Shown piece by piece: positions 29,457 through 39,219 of a stretch of 64,000 bases of DNA. The stretch's first letter is position 1. Each line of letters opens with the position of its first letter. The stretch is from contig NC_012990.1 of the NCBI RefSeq assembly GCF_000026365.1, forward strand, positions 558,001-622,000, written 5' to 3'. The translations under genes were made by a program, and so were the position numbers. The notes under the pieces were generated by a model. The model was not told the origin of the DNA. It was given only the letters and a program-made list of their open reading frames with translations, and searched no databases. The stretch comes from Zygosaccharomyces rouxii. Lineage: Eukaryota; Ascomycota; Saccharomycetes; Saccharomycetales; Saccharomycetaceae.

Positions 29457-30950
29457 TTAAAGCCATCTGGTATCGTCAGTTAATTCTGGTGGACTTTTGA
29501 AAAAATCCGGCATTCCCTGTAACTGATTATCATGGGACAAAGATAGCAAATTTGAACCATCATTACTCGTATTCATATTATTATTACTGCTATTATGACT
29601 TCCCGCGTCCTTAATAGTAGTTGTTGGATCCTTTTCTAAGCCCAAAACATCATTTGACGTATCGTCATATTGATCAAAGAAAGGGGTTGGCGCAGTAGCA
29701 GATGGATGATGCATGGATAATGGGTTCGAATCCATTACAAACGGCTGTGGAGGTGGTGGGGGTATAATTTGATTTGTGCTGTTATAATCTAAAATCAAAG
29801 AATTCATAAATCTCAAAGAATTTTGTAAACCTTTCAATGCATGTGGTAAATTGGATCCACCAATAAAGGCATCATTGACTTGTCGCCCTTCCGAAAAATC
29901 TTCACAAATGGACCATTGATTATTAGTAGCTTCATCTGGCGCCTCTAGAAAATATACCGCAAAATTAGGCGGTCTTGAAACATTTATTTTCAATTCACCC
30001 AATTTTTCACTATCTTCATTGGAAGATCTGTTATCATCACCTAGAGAGGACTCACCATTTTCGTCATCCTGCTGATCTGAATTCCTTGGCTCTATAATAT
30101 CATTGGCCTCTAAACTTAATGAACAATTAACAACTGAGTTGATTGGAAAAAAAATGCGGAATAAAATCTTTGTATTGTTTGCCATAGCACTAAAGAAATA
30201 ATTAATCTCAAAATTCTTCTTGGATATGAGTACCATTAAATCTGTAGCGTTCGACATAATTTCGTTGATTGAAATTGGTGAAAGGTTAGACAAATCTTTA
30301 ACTGTAGACCAATTAGATTTTCTAAGCGCACCACTTTTCATTCTATTCCAACTACCAACCGTTATGGAACATATATCAATGAAGTAGTAGTTGTTATTAA
30401 TATTTAAAGGGATCTGATCAAAAAGCGTGGAATTTTCTCCATTATCATACGAATAGAATGCATTACTGTCACCAGTATTATCACCCGTCAGTCCACCACT
30501 ACCATCTCTAACTCCAGCTCTATCGTCTTTCCTCAGTTTAGCTCTTCTGTTCTGGAACCATATCCTAACGTTTTTCTCAGGTAATCCAGTCATTTCTGAC
30601 AGCTTTTTCCTTCTCTGTGATGTAGGATTTGGATTTGTTTCAAACTCTCTTTTTAAAATGTCAAGAGCTTCACCTCTAGCTCTGGTTCTCTTTGGTTTGC
30701 TGCTACTATTATCACTATTACTAATAACACTGTTCGCAGTAATAGTTGCCGATTTTCTATCTTCTTGAGGTGACGTAGAAGAGCTATTAGGGAAAGAAAC
30801 AGCCGCATTGACCTCTTCCATACCAGTTTGTCCATTGGAGCCTTCTAATGATCCATTGTGGGTCCCATGTGAATCTGCCCCCTGCCCCGACAGTAATGCC
30901 AAATCCTGCGGGAAGTGGGAATCAAAATTCTCATCGTATTGATAATCCAT
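29457..30950 (-). CDS. PHO2: Homeodomain transcription factor Pho2
   Basis: The 497-aa protein matches Pho2/Bas2 (YDL106C), which acts with Pho4 on phosphate-starvation genes and with Bas1 on adenine and histidine genes. The homeodomain lies at about residues 85-145 (KRTRARGEALDILKREFE at its start; recognition helix KNVRIWFQNRRAKLRK). A second conserved block follows (NNYYFIDICSITVGSWNRMK to NTKILFRIFF), then a third near DDFSEGRQVNDAFIGGS, and the family C-terminus ELTDDTRWL. The start is the ATG at 30950 (MDYQYDENFDSH, like the S. cerevisiae N-terminus); the longer frame begins with GTG. MSN5, the exporter of Pho4, is also in this window, by position only. Confidence 0.96.
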   Translation of the reverse strand: MDYQYDENFDSHFPQDLALLSGQGADSHGTHNGSLEGSNGQTGMEEVNAAVSFPNSSSTSPQEDRKSATITANSVISNSDNSSSKPKRTRARGEALDILKREFETNPNPTSQRRKKLSEMTGLPEKNVRIWFQNRRAKLRKDDRAGVRDGSGGLTGDNTGDSNAFYSYDNGENSTLFDQIPLNINNNYYFIDICSITVGSWNRMKSGALRKSNWSTVKDLSNLSPISINEIMSNATDLMVLISKKNFEINYFFSAMANNTKILFRIFFPINSVVNCSLSLEANDIIEPRNSDQQDDENGESSLGDDNRSSNEDSEKLGELKINVSRPPNFAVYFLEAPDEATNNQWSICEDFSEGRQVNDAFIGGSNLPHALKGLQNSLRFMNSLILDYNSTNQIIPPPPPQPFVMDSNPLSMHHPSATAPTPFFDQYDDTSNDVLGLEKDPTTTIKDAGSHNSSNNNMNTSNDGSNLLSLSHDNQLQGMPDFFKSPPELTDDTRWL

Positions 30951-31192
30951 TTTAATTAGTTTGTCCCTAAGCCCTTTGAAGGCAGATGAAAAACTCTTGA
31001 AAGTCACACCTTTAAACTAGTTTCCCTTAAGTATTTACCTTTTCGTATTGTACTTAGTTTGAGTCAAAGACTTCATGATGTCTTAAAGTTCGTCAACTTT
31101 AAAGGAAAATCGTCGAAATTGATGATCCTCTATAAAATATTTCCGGGTTCAATTCTCACGAAATGAATTATTTTACATCTTTAAAGAAATAT

Positions 31193-32704
31193 TCAAAATT
31201 TGCAGTAATTTACATAGACGGCCTTCACATTGGTAAAATTTAGTAACCCATAGCTGCCCAATTCTCTACCATGTCCTGACATCTTTACACCGCCAAAGGG
31301 CATGTGGAAGTCAAGGTCGTTACTTGAATTGATCCACACCATACCAGATTCTACTTCATCCGCGAATTCATGTGCTTGTGCAATGTTTTGCGTAAACACA
31401 GAGGCACCCAATCCATATTGTGAATCGTTGGCGATCTTCAGAGCGTCTTCGTAGTCATCAAATTGACCTACTGACAACACAGGACCGAACACTTCTTCTT
31501 GAGCAATTTTGAAATGGGGTTCCGCGTCTGCCAAGATGGTAGGGCTTGCATAAAATCCACCGTTATGCTTCTCATCGCTTGCTACTGTCTCTGGCAGGCC
31601 TGAACCTCCGAGGACTACTCTACAACCTTCGGCAACGGCACCGTCGATGTAATTGAAGACTCTAGTTTGTTGATCTCTGGTGATTTGAGGCCCTACAACG
31701 ACCTCAGGGTCCTCAGGTACACCCGTTGGGAAGTTTTCTTTTGTGTAAGCGACTAATTTCGTTAAAAATTCGTTGTATTTGGAGCGTTGTACAAAGCACC
31801 TTGAAGTACCTGAGCATATTTGTCCCATGTTGCAGAATATACCAAATGCTGCCCATTTAACAGCCTCATCTATATCTGCATCTTCAAACACCATAATAGG
31901 AGACTTACCACCACACTCTAACGTAACTGGTTTCAAATTGATGGCTGCGTTTTTTTGAACTAGTTGTCCCACTCTTGTACTACCAGTAAATGCGATCTTG
32001 TTGACGTCGAGATGACTTACTAACGCATTACCGACAGTCTCACCTTCACCGGAAACTACGTTGAATACGCCCGGTGGGAAACCTGCCTTTACGACCAATT
32101 GGGCAAAGACCAGTATGGAAAGTGGTGTTTGATGTGCGGATTTAAACACAGCTGTGTTACCAGCTGCTATCGCGGTCCATTTCCAACTCATCATGGCTAG
32201 CGGGAAGTTGAATGGGATAATACATCCAACAACACCCAATGGCTGGTGTAAAGTGTAACATAATTTACCCTTGGCTGGTGAAAATGCGTCTCCACTAGTC
32301 TTATCGATCCAACCGGCTAAGTATTTTAGGGTAGCAGAAACGGATTCCACATCTCCCGCAGCATTGGTCTTTATAGGTTTACCAGAATCGAGAGATTCGA
32401 CTTGTGACAGTAGGTCTACATTATCTTCTACCAATTGGGCCAGTTTAAGAAACAGATCCCTTTTCTCGACTAATGACACGGCTTTCCATGGTTTGAACCC
32501 GTTTCTAGCGGATTTAACAGCCCTATCCACATCCTTGACGGGATCAGCTGCTTGCACAGATGTAATTACTTCGCCGGTACCCGGATTTTCAGTAGTCAGT
32601 GTACTACCATTGCTAGAAGGTACAAATTCGTTATCGATAAATAGACCCAATGGTTGTGAATATTTCTGTCCCGAGGGCAGGACGATTTCTTGGTAAAGCG
32701 ACAT
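31193..32704 (-). CDS. NAD(P)-dependent aldehyde dehydrogenase (extra copy)
   Basis: The 503-aa protein is a class 1/2 aldehyde dehydrogenase, oxidising aldehydes such as acetaldehyde to acids. It has the cofactor-site motif FTGSTRVGQ, the catalytic Glu in LECGGKS, the catalytic Cys in NMGQICSGTSR, and the EEVFGPVLS and PFGGVKMSGHGREL motifs. No mitochondrial presequence is evident, so it is probably cytosolic. It is clearly diverged from the neighbouring ALD on the plus strand. Its orientation is opposite to that of the YMR169/170 series, so it looks like an addition to the ancestral order. A TATA box (TATAAAAG on the minus strand, 32770-32777) lies about 65 bp upstream of the ATG. Confidence 0.93.
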   Translation of the reverse strand: MSLYQEIVLPSGQKYSQPLGLFIDNEFVPSSNGSTLTTENPGTGEVITSVQAADPVKDVDRAVKSARNGFKPWKAVSLVEKRDLFLKLAQLVEDNVDLLSQVESLDSGKPIKTNAAGDVESVSATLKYLAGWIDKTSGDAFSPAKGKLCYTLHQPLGVVGCIIPFNFPLAMMSWKWTAIAAGNTAVFKSAHQTPLSILVFAQLVVKAGFPPGVFNVVSGEGETVGNALVSHLDVNKIAFTGSTRVGQLVQKNAAINLKPVTLECGGKSPIMVFEDADIDEAVKWAAFGIFCNMGQICSGTSRCFVQRSKYNEFLTKLVAYTKENFPTGVPEDPEVVVGPQITRDQQTRVFNYIDGAVAEGCRVVLGGSGLPETVASDEKHNGGFYASPTILADAEPHFKIAQEEVFGPVLSVGQFDDYEDALKIANDSQYGLGASVFTQNIAQAHEFADEVESGMVWINSSNDLDFHMPFGGVKMSGHGRELGSYGLLNFTNVKAVYVNYCKF

Positions 32705-33381
32705 GATGTCTTGATCAATGCATGTTCGAGGGCATAATTACCCGATAACACTACACCAATTGTATCCCACTTTTATACCTCTGGCTTTGCTTAAATAACA
32801 ATAAGCCGACTTGTACGATTGATAACTATTACTGAAGCCATCTTTATCACAAGAGCCACGAGGCACTGAAGTTTTTCAATAATCGCGGTGTGTAATCAGT
32901 AATTTTTCACGCTGGCGGAAGTGTCACTGTGTCATCAAATAATGAAATGAAATAAAATAGAATAAATCAACTAACATACAGAAAGTTATATGATAACTGC
33001 AGTAGAGCAACAAGAATTGAGTCAAACTGTCAGCGGAATTTCCCTTCATATCTAACTACAATATACGATAGAAGATGAGATCGGGCGCACAGGTAAACCA
33101 TCCTATCTAAATTAAACAAATCTAAAATTCTTTAAAGAACAATTCTTACTCAATTCTAGCAACTATGAGCTACGTAGTGCTGGCGTATGCGGTCAATTGA
33201 TCTCACTTAATTTTGATTACTAATTCCAGCAAGATCTTGTGTCGATTTCTGTCGTCGTGTCGTAAGGGGGCAGGGGAATGGAGGGAACTCTACCTTGCTT
33301 AAAAGCAAGTTGTCTTCTAAGAAAACGAACAAGTACACTCCTCGCATATCAGAAGACAAAGAAGGACTATATCAACTCTTT
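32705..33381. promoter_or_regulatory. Shared divergent promoter of the two ALD genes
   Basis: The 677 bp separate the divergent aldehyde dehydrogenases. It contains a TATA box for the minus-strand gene (32770-32777) and two AGGGG stress elements close together at 33265-33269 and 33272-33276, nearer the plus-strand gene. An out-of-frame ATG at 33278 lies about 100 nt before the plus-strand start. S. cerevisiae ALD2/ALD3 are Msn2/4-dependent stress genes, so STREs here fit. Confidence 0.6.
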
Positions 33382-34896
33382 ATGTTCACTCCAATTCATA
33401 TCCCACAGGTGGGGATTACTTATAAACAACCCATTGGCCTTTTCATTAATAATGAATACGTCAAATCGAAGGACGGCTCCCTAATTGATACTTTCAATCC
33501 TGCAACGGGTGAAAAGATTACTTCGTTTTACGCTGCAGGTACTGCAGATATCGATGAAGCTGTTCAGGCAGCTAGAAATGCCTACGAGGACGTTTGGTCC
33601 AAGACGACTCCCTCTGAAAGATCAGAACTCCTATGGAAATTAGCTTCGTTAGTGGAGCGTGATAAGAAGTTATTGGCTGCGATGGAAACTCTGGATTCTG
33701 GTAAACCATACCATTCAAATGCATTGGGTGATCTAGATCAGATCATTAGCGTTACCAAGTATTATGCAGGTGTTGTTCAAAACTTGACCCAGGGAAAACA
33801 GATTCCTGTGAGTCATGATAAGTTTGCAGTCACCTTCGAAGTACCTTACGGTGTTGTAGGACAGGTTGTCCCCTGGAACTATCCGCTAGCCATGGCTAGC
33901 TGGAAGATGCAGGGCTGTCTGGCGGCAGGTAATACTATTGTGATTAAACCTGCTGAAAACACTTCACTTTCCCTGCTGTATTTTGCCCAATTGTTCGTGG
34001 AGGCAGGTTTTCCTCCAGGTGTAGTCAATATAGTACCAGGACATGGTGCCCAAGCTGGTACCGCGCTGGCAGCACACCCTGATGTGGACAAAGTTGCGTT
34101 TACCGGTAGCACTAAAGTGGGACAGGCAGTTATGGAGGCTGCTGGTAAATCTAATTTGAAACCTGTTACTTTAGAGTGTGGTGGTAAATCGCCAGCAGTA
34201 GTTTTCGAAGATGCAGAGATTGAGCAAGCTGCTGAATGGTGTGCTCTGGGCATTTTCTACAACTCTGGCCAAAACTGTACCGCTAACTCACGTATTTACG
34301 TTCAAGAGTCCATCTACGAGAAATTCTTGCAAGAATTTAAGGCTCAAGCTGCCAAGGCGTGGAAATTCGGTGCCAAGAGAGATCCATTTGATGAAGAGTG
34401 TACTCTTGGACCTGTTATTTCAGAAGTTCAGCAGAAACGTGTCAAGAGCTATATTGAGCATGGTGTTAAAGAAGGTCTAAACATCGAAACCCTTCACGAA
34501 TTACCAGCAGACGTGAAGGGCTTTTTCGTACAGCCTACTTTCTTTACCAACGTACCTCAGAGCTCTAAATTAAACAGAGAAGAAATCTTTGGGCCCGTTG
34601 CTGTTATATCTACTTTTAAGAATGAGTCCGAAGCCCTCAAGTTGGCAAACGACACGAACTACGGGTTGGCATCAGCTGTATTCACTCAAAATATTGGTGT
34701 TGCCACGAGATTCGTCAGGGACATCAAAGCCGGTACTGTTTGGGTCAACTCTTCCAACGACGAAGAGATTAGTGTACCATTTGGTGGGTTTAAGATGAGC
34801 GGTATTGGTAGAGAACTTGGTGAAGCCGGTCTCGGGTCCTACTTACAGACAAAATCTGCTCATTTCAACCTTAGTGTATCGGCACACAAACTCTAA
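33382..34896 (+). CDS. ALD2: Aldehyde dehydrogenase, Ald2/Ald3 type
   Basis: The 504-aa protein is a cytosolic-type aldehyde dehydrogenase close to S. cerevisiae Ald2/Ald3 (about 506 aa), which serve stress growth and beta-alanine synthesis for pantothenate. It has WNYPLAMASWK, FTGSTKVGQ, catalytic Glu in LECGGKSPA, catalytic Cys in YNSGQNCTANSR, and PFGGFKMSGIGRELG near the C-terminus. The open frame extends 29 codons upstream but only from TTG. The ATG at 33382 gives MFTPIHIPQVGITYKQPIG, matching the Ald2 start IEIPQLKISLKQPLG. It keeps the orientation and position of YMR169/170 next to CEP3. The symbol stands for the single pre-duplication ALD2/ALD3 gene. Confidence 0.93.
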   Translation: MFTPIHIPQVGITYKQPIGLFINNEYVKSKDGSLIDTFNPATGEKITSFYAAGTADIDEAVQAARNAYEDVWSKTTPSERSELLWKLASLVERDKKLLAAMETLDSGKPYHSNALGDLDQIISVTKYYAGVVQNLTQGKQIPVSHDKFAVTFEVPYGVVGQVVPWNYPLAMASWKMQGCLAAGNTIVIKPAENTSLSLLYFAQLFVEAGFPPGVVNIVPGHGAQAGTALAAHPDVDKVAFTGSTKVGQAVMEAAGKSNLKPVTLECGGKSPAVVFEDAEIEQAAEWCALGIFYNSGQNCTANSRIYVQESIYEKFLQEFKAQAAKAWKFGAKRDPFDEECTLGPVISEVQQKRVKSYIEHGVKEGLNIETLHELPADVKGFFVQPTFFTNVPQSSKLNREEIFGPVAVISTFKNESEALKLANDTNYGLASAVFTQNIGVATRFVRDIKAGTVWVNSSNDEEISVPFGGFKMSGIGRELGEAGLGSYLQTKSAHFNLSVSAHKL

Positions 34897-34997
34897 CTCT
34901 AACTTTAGTGTGTAGTTGCAGTACGTAGTAGTGCTATTAAGATACGCGATGCGAACTTATAAGTAAATATTCTATCTAATATACGCAAGCGAAACAA

Positions 34998-36788
34998 ATG
35001 GAAATAGGCTTGAAGAAATCTAAGCATCCCTGTGGCGTATGTGCTAGACGTAAAGTTAAATGTGACCGATTGATTCCCTGTACCAACTGTATTAAAAGAG
35101 GGCAAGAGAACGAATGTGTAGACACCGGCAAAAGAGATGCTGAAAAGAAGGATTACAATTCAGAGTTAATCAAGTTTTGGCACACCTACGAGTATTATGT
35201 GCTTGATGTGGGTCTTTTCAAATTGCAGTTGACTGATTCCAATGGGAAGTTGGAGGATTTCAGTTCACGTTGGGGAGATGTGCAATCGATAATGGATTTA
35301 GTAGATTTGGATCAATCATTTCAATTGCTCGACTATTCTATGGAAAGATTGGGACCATTATTTTTTGGATGCCTTAGTGATATTGGTGAGATATATGTTA
35401 AGTTAGACGATTACTGGGGACGTAGGGATGAGGGTGTTCCATCCAACCTCGATGAATGCTATTGGGATGCACTGCTTTGGGCGATATTTACGATGGCAGT
35501 ATACTACATGACACCTGAGAAATTGGCAACAGTATTTTCAGAAGATCAATTACAAAAATGGGTGGGTCAAGAATCTAAAAATACACAACTAAACCTTTTA
35601 CCTGCCTTCACCGAATGTACGATTATGCAACTTTACAATGCCAATTTTATGGCCAATCCAGATATCAAGTTAATACAAATTTATTTGATCCTTTGCAACA
35701 CGAATTTCAACTGGTCTAATACCCATTTAAGTAGCACGCTACTGATACTATGTTTGCATGTAGCCAAAATGTTCCACATCGATGACTTTAGATCTTTGAT
35801 TAACGATAGTACTGCAATGAAGTTAAGTAAATTGACCTGCGAAAAACTGTGGTATAGATTGTGCACTTATGACTATCTACAATCTAGTCCTCAGAGATCA
35901 ATCAGTTGTCATGGAGAAATTTCATCCCTATTACAACATGCAGCTTACTTGGAGGATCTGCCGAATACAGATGTTAACCAGAGTGAAGATAATTTTGAGG
36001 TATTATACTGGAAACTAATCTCGTTAGATAGGGATTTGGATCAGTACCTGGCATCTCCTACAAAACCACCTTTAAAAACCTTAGATGCTATTCAAAGGCA
36101 AACAGAAATTTTCCAGACCAAAATATCAAATATGGTAGAAGAAGAATCTTTTAGTTCAGCATTTGAAAAATTCCTAGCAATTTTCCTCCTGAGGAGTGTC
36201 TGTTGGAAACTTCACAAGATGTACTTTATCTTTTACGATACTTCCGATTCATTGACAGCTTCTATCCATCATGCCAAATCTCTCATAGCTCTATTGGTGA
36301 ATAATGTGAGGGCCAAAAAAAGAATATTCTTCAACAAGCATCCAATTGTCTTGATGACTTTTTCAAGGGTGGCTTCATTCTATGCATTTGCCAATATTTT
36401 CATGCAGAAGCTGACAGTTGAAGAGATTCATGCTGATTTGAAAGAACTTCTAGCCCATTTGCCGCCCACGTTCGGATATAAACTCGAAAATTTGACGTAT
36501 TTAGTGGACAGACTAGATCAATTAAAAAGCATATGGGAGAAGATTATTTTAATAGATTCTAAAAACCCGTTCCAGCACCCAATTATGTTAATTCTTAAGA
36601 ATGATGTAGAACGAATCTACCAAATTTTACAAAGGGGACCGTCATTGATCAGAGGCACAGGTTTGCAAAGCCCAAAAAGACTTTTCCAGGATGATTATGA
36701 GTTTAACATGGATGACAATAACAAAGAAATCGCACTCATAGTGATAGAATTCGAGAAGAAATTCGATATTGGTGGCATACTTACATAA
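34998..36788 (+). CDS. CEP3: Kinetochore CBF3 subunit Cep3 (zinc-cluster protein)
   Basis: The 596-aa protein has an N-terminal Zn2Cys6 cluster (Cys 12, 15, 22, 28, 31, 40) and matches Cep3 (YMR168C, 608 aa), the homodimeric CBF3 subunit that contacts the CDEIII element of point centromeres. The rest is helical and carries the conserved blocks LLQHAAYLEDLPNTDV and YWKLISLDRDLDQYL, which separate it from ordinary zinc-cluster regulators. Presence of Cep3 supports a point-centromere yeast. The start is the ATG at 34998. It converges on MLH1 with only seven bases between stops. Confidence 0.96.
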   Translation: MEIGLKKSKHPCGVCARRKVKCDRLIPCTNCIKRGQENECVDTGKRDAEKKDYNSELIKFWHTYEYYVLDVGLFKLQLTDSNGKLEDFSSRWGDVQSIMDLVDLDQSFQLLDYSMERLGPLFFGCLSDIGEIYVKLDDYWGRRDEGVPSNLDECYWDALLWAIFTMAVYYMTPEKLATVFSEDQLQKWVGQESKNTQLNLLPAFTECTIMQLYNANFMANPDIKLIQIYLILCNTNFNWSNTHLSSTLLILCLHVAKMFHIDDFRSLINDSTAMKLSKLTCEKLWYRLCTYDYLQSSPQRSISCHGEISSLLQHAAYLEDLPNTDVNQSEDNFEVLYWKLISLDRDLDQYLASPTKPPLKTLDAIQRQTEIFQTKISNMVEEESFSSAFEKFLAIFLLRSVCWKLHKMYFIFYDTSDSLTASIHHAKSLIALLVNNVRAKKRIFFNKHPIVLMTFSRVASFYAFANIFMQKLTVEEIHADLKELLAHLPPTFGYKLENLTYLVDRLDQLKSIWEKIILIDSKNPFQHPIMLILKNDVERIYQILQRGPSLIRGTGLQSPKRLFQDDYEFNMDDNNKEIALIVIEFEKKFDIGGILT

Positions 36789-36795
36789 CTTGATA

Positions 36796-39015
36796 TTAAC
36801 ATCTCTCAAAGACTCTATACAATCCCGGTAAATTAGCAATTTCAACAATATCTTTGGTCAAGTGTCGAGGCGCTAGAAATCGTTTCTTGATACAAGGAAA
36901 AACCACATCATCTAAAACCACCGACAATTCTTTAGTTTTATCAACAAAAGCCGCCTTTTTATCCTCTGGTATATCACTTTCCTCTAAATCAATGCTCTCA
37001 ATAATTTCCGGAACGTAAAGCAATGCGAGTTGCCTCATTATACCATCGAGACAAGGTTGTTCCTCTTCCCAATTGACCTTTGTACCCAATCTATAAATTA
37101 AAAAGGGTAATTTACTCAAGGGCGGCAAATAGCCTTTTAATAAAAGCGGGATGCTCGTAATTTTTACACTTTCTAATTGGGTATTTTCATCTTCTGCATC
37201 AGTATTGCCAGCAATATTGATCGAAAAGTACTCACTCAACATTTCTCTCATTTCCCAAATCTTGGAGATGATAGCCTTGATAGATTTCTCATCAAGGTTC
37301 TCAAAGTGTGATAATATATGAACCAAATTCAAGCTGGAATCATTTCCACTTTGTAAATTAATAACACCAAAATTCGCAAAATCAGTAAGACAAATTTGGT
37401 AGAATAGCTCATAACATACTGCACCATAGTCAAGCAGAAATAACTTTAAATCATGCTGTATAGTGGCCAATCTTCTTTCCCCATCAACTACACCGACATA
37501 AGTCATATTGGCAAAAATATCTGTCAGATCTTTATGAGCAGAACTATCTGCTGCCTCCAGAAGTCTTTTAATACTTGTCAAATTAACATCTACTCTTTCT
37601 TTCGGGACAATTGTATATCCATGGACGTTAGATCCCCGACCTCTAAGAGGCGAGGATTCCACTTTAGTAGTTTCATTATTATCATTCCAAGGTGATTCTC
37701 TAGCATTTTCTATTCCCTCTCTTCCTTCGATACCTTCGGCTACTACCTTTTCCGTAGACCGTAGCGCTATTGGTGGTGTCGATTGATTGGCCATGAACGA
37801 TGTAATTTTAGATTGAGATGCATCAGTCCTAACCAACTTATTCTCATATCTCTTAATACTGTTACCTAATGGTGATTGCTTATTTTGTACAGGTGTATGA
37901 GGTGCCTTAGAAACGGAACCTTTTGGACCCTTTGTACTCTCAAACGTCTCCTTCAAAGGCTGTGGAGTCACAATAGATGACGTTTTAAAAGTACGAGAAG
38001 TATCAATTTTGGATAATTCTTCATTAAGCTTAGAGGATATGGCTTCAATGATTTCCTCCTCATGCAAAAACCTGACTTCTCTCTTCGTAGGATGAATATT
38101 GACATCTAATATTTCCGGATTGATCAAAATGCTTAAATACATGAATGGTTTATCGCCCTTAGGCAAATAGGTGGAATAAATCTGACGGAGTGCTCTTGCC
38201 AATGGATTGCAGGTTACCAATCTATTATTGATGAAGAAGACAGGACTAATTGATTTTTTAAAACTAAGATCCAAATTACTCACTTTCCCGACTACCTTTT
38301 GAACTCCAAATTCTTCCAAGGGGCCTAATTCTAAATCCAATAGCTTTGAGGATACAGTACTTCCAAACACACATCTAATCCTTTCTACAGTGCTTAGATT
38401 AGCTCTCACGGTCAATGCAAATTGGGAATCACCAAACTTCTTACATGAAAATGCAATTCCTTCTGAATGACATGCATATCGTCCTACAACATCTAAAATC
38501 TTGCTGTACTCCTCACTGGATGATCTTAGAGCTCGCAGTCTTGATGGCATGTTGTAGAATAGGTTCTCCACGAGTATCACCGTACCATCTTTACCCGCTA
38601 CAGGCTTAGGTTCTCCAATCATTTTACCATCAGAATAAGACACTCTCCAAGCACATCTATCATCTCCAGTCTTAGTAGTTATCGTAAGCCTTGCAATGTG
38701 GGAAATACTAGCCAGTGCTTCACCTCTGAACCCATAAGTTGCAATTTTCTCCAAATCCTCGAATTTAGCAAGCTTAGAAGTGGTAAACCGGTGGCACAGA
38801 ATCGGTAAATCCTCCTTGCTAATTCCAGAGCCATTATCAGTAATCTGAAGTAGCTTGATCCCACCTTCTCTTACCAATATATCAAGCGATGAGGCCCCAG
38901 CATCGATGGAATTCTCCATCATTTCCTTAAGGGCATTGACAGGGGATATGATAATTTCACCAGCAGCTATCTTATTGACTACTGATTCATCCAAAGGCTT
39001 GATTTTGGACACCAT
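36796..39015 (-). CDS. MLH1: DNA mismatch repair protein Mlh1
   Basis: The 739-aa protein is the MutL homologue Mlh1, which pairs with Pms1, Mlh2 or Mlh3 in mismatch repair and meiotic crossover resolution. The N-terminal GHKL ATPase shows motif I with Glu31 and Asn35 (KEMMENSIDAG), DNGSGI and TYGFRGEALASISH. A variable linker (about 345-510) is followed by the dimerisation domain, and the C-terminus ends in the invariant FERC, whose Cys completes the Pms1 endonuclease metal site. The start is the ATG at 39015; the frame runs 24 codons further upstream only from TTG. It is divergent from NSE4. Confidence 0.97.
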   Translation of the reverse strand: MVSKIKPLDESVVNKIAAGEIIISPVNALKEMMENSIDAGASSLDILVREGGIKLLQITDNGSGISKEDLPILCHRFTTSKLAKFEDLEKIATYGFRGEALASISHIARLTITTKTGDDRCAWRVSYSDGKMIGEPKPVAGKDGTVILVENLFYNMPSRLRALRSSSEEYSKILDVVGRYACHSEGIAFSCKKFGDSQFALTVRANLSTVERIRCVFGSTVSSKLLDLELGPLEEFGVQKVVGKVSNLDLSFKKSISPVFFINNRLVTCNPLARALRQIYSTYLPKGDKPFMYLSILINPEILDVNIHPTKREVRFLHEEEIIEAISSKLNEELSKIDTSRTFKTSSIVTPQPLKETFESTKGPKGSVSKAPHTPVQNKQSPLGNSIKRYENKLVRTDASQSKITSFMANQSTPPIALRSTEKVVAEGIEGREGIENARESPWNDNNETTKVESSPLRGRGSNVHGYTIVPKERVDVNLTSIKRLLEAADSSAHKDLTDIFANMTYVGVVDGERRLATIQHDLKLFLLDYGAVCYELFYQICLTDFANFGVINLQSGNDSSLNLVHILSHFENLDEKSIKAIISKIWEMREMLSEYFSINIAGNTDAEDENTQLESVKITSIPLLLKGYLPPLSKLPFLIYRLGTKVNWEEEQPCLDGIMRQLALLYVPEIIESIDLEESDIPEDKKAAFVDKTKELSVVLDDVVFPCIKKRFLAPRHLTKDIVEIANLPGLYRVFERC

Positions 39016-39219
39016 TTTTGTTTTATATCCTCTGGTACCTCTACTATTCAAGCTACTTGTATGTTTAAATCTGATCCGCGAAACCAATACTTCTAATGTC
39101 TATAAAGCTCATTGGAAAGAAACAGTCGCCGAGAAACCATCGAAAGCTGGCATCTAAGAGTTTTGATTATCCTAGAGAGATTCAGCAGGCTGAATTTTCT
39201 ATAGTTGGAAGAAATCGCC
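39016..39219. promoter_or_regulatory. Divergent MLH1-NSE4 promoter with SCB-like element
   Basis: The 204-bp region between two genome-maintenance genes contains CGCGAAA (39077-39083), which matches the core of an SBF site (CRCGAAA with the G variant). SBF/MBF drive G1/S genes in yeast. One site only, so the call is modest. Confidence 0.4.

Noticed and set aside
33295..33381. N-terminal extension of the plus-strand ALD (29 codons), possibly a presequence
   Set aside because: It begins with TTG, contains acidic residues, and the ATG at 33382 matches the Ald2 start.
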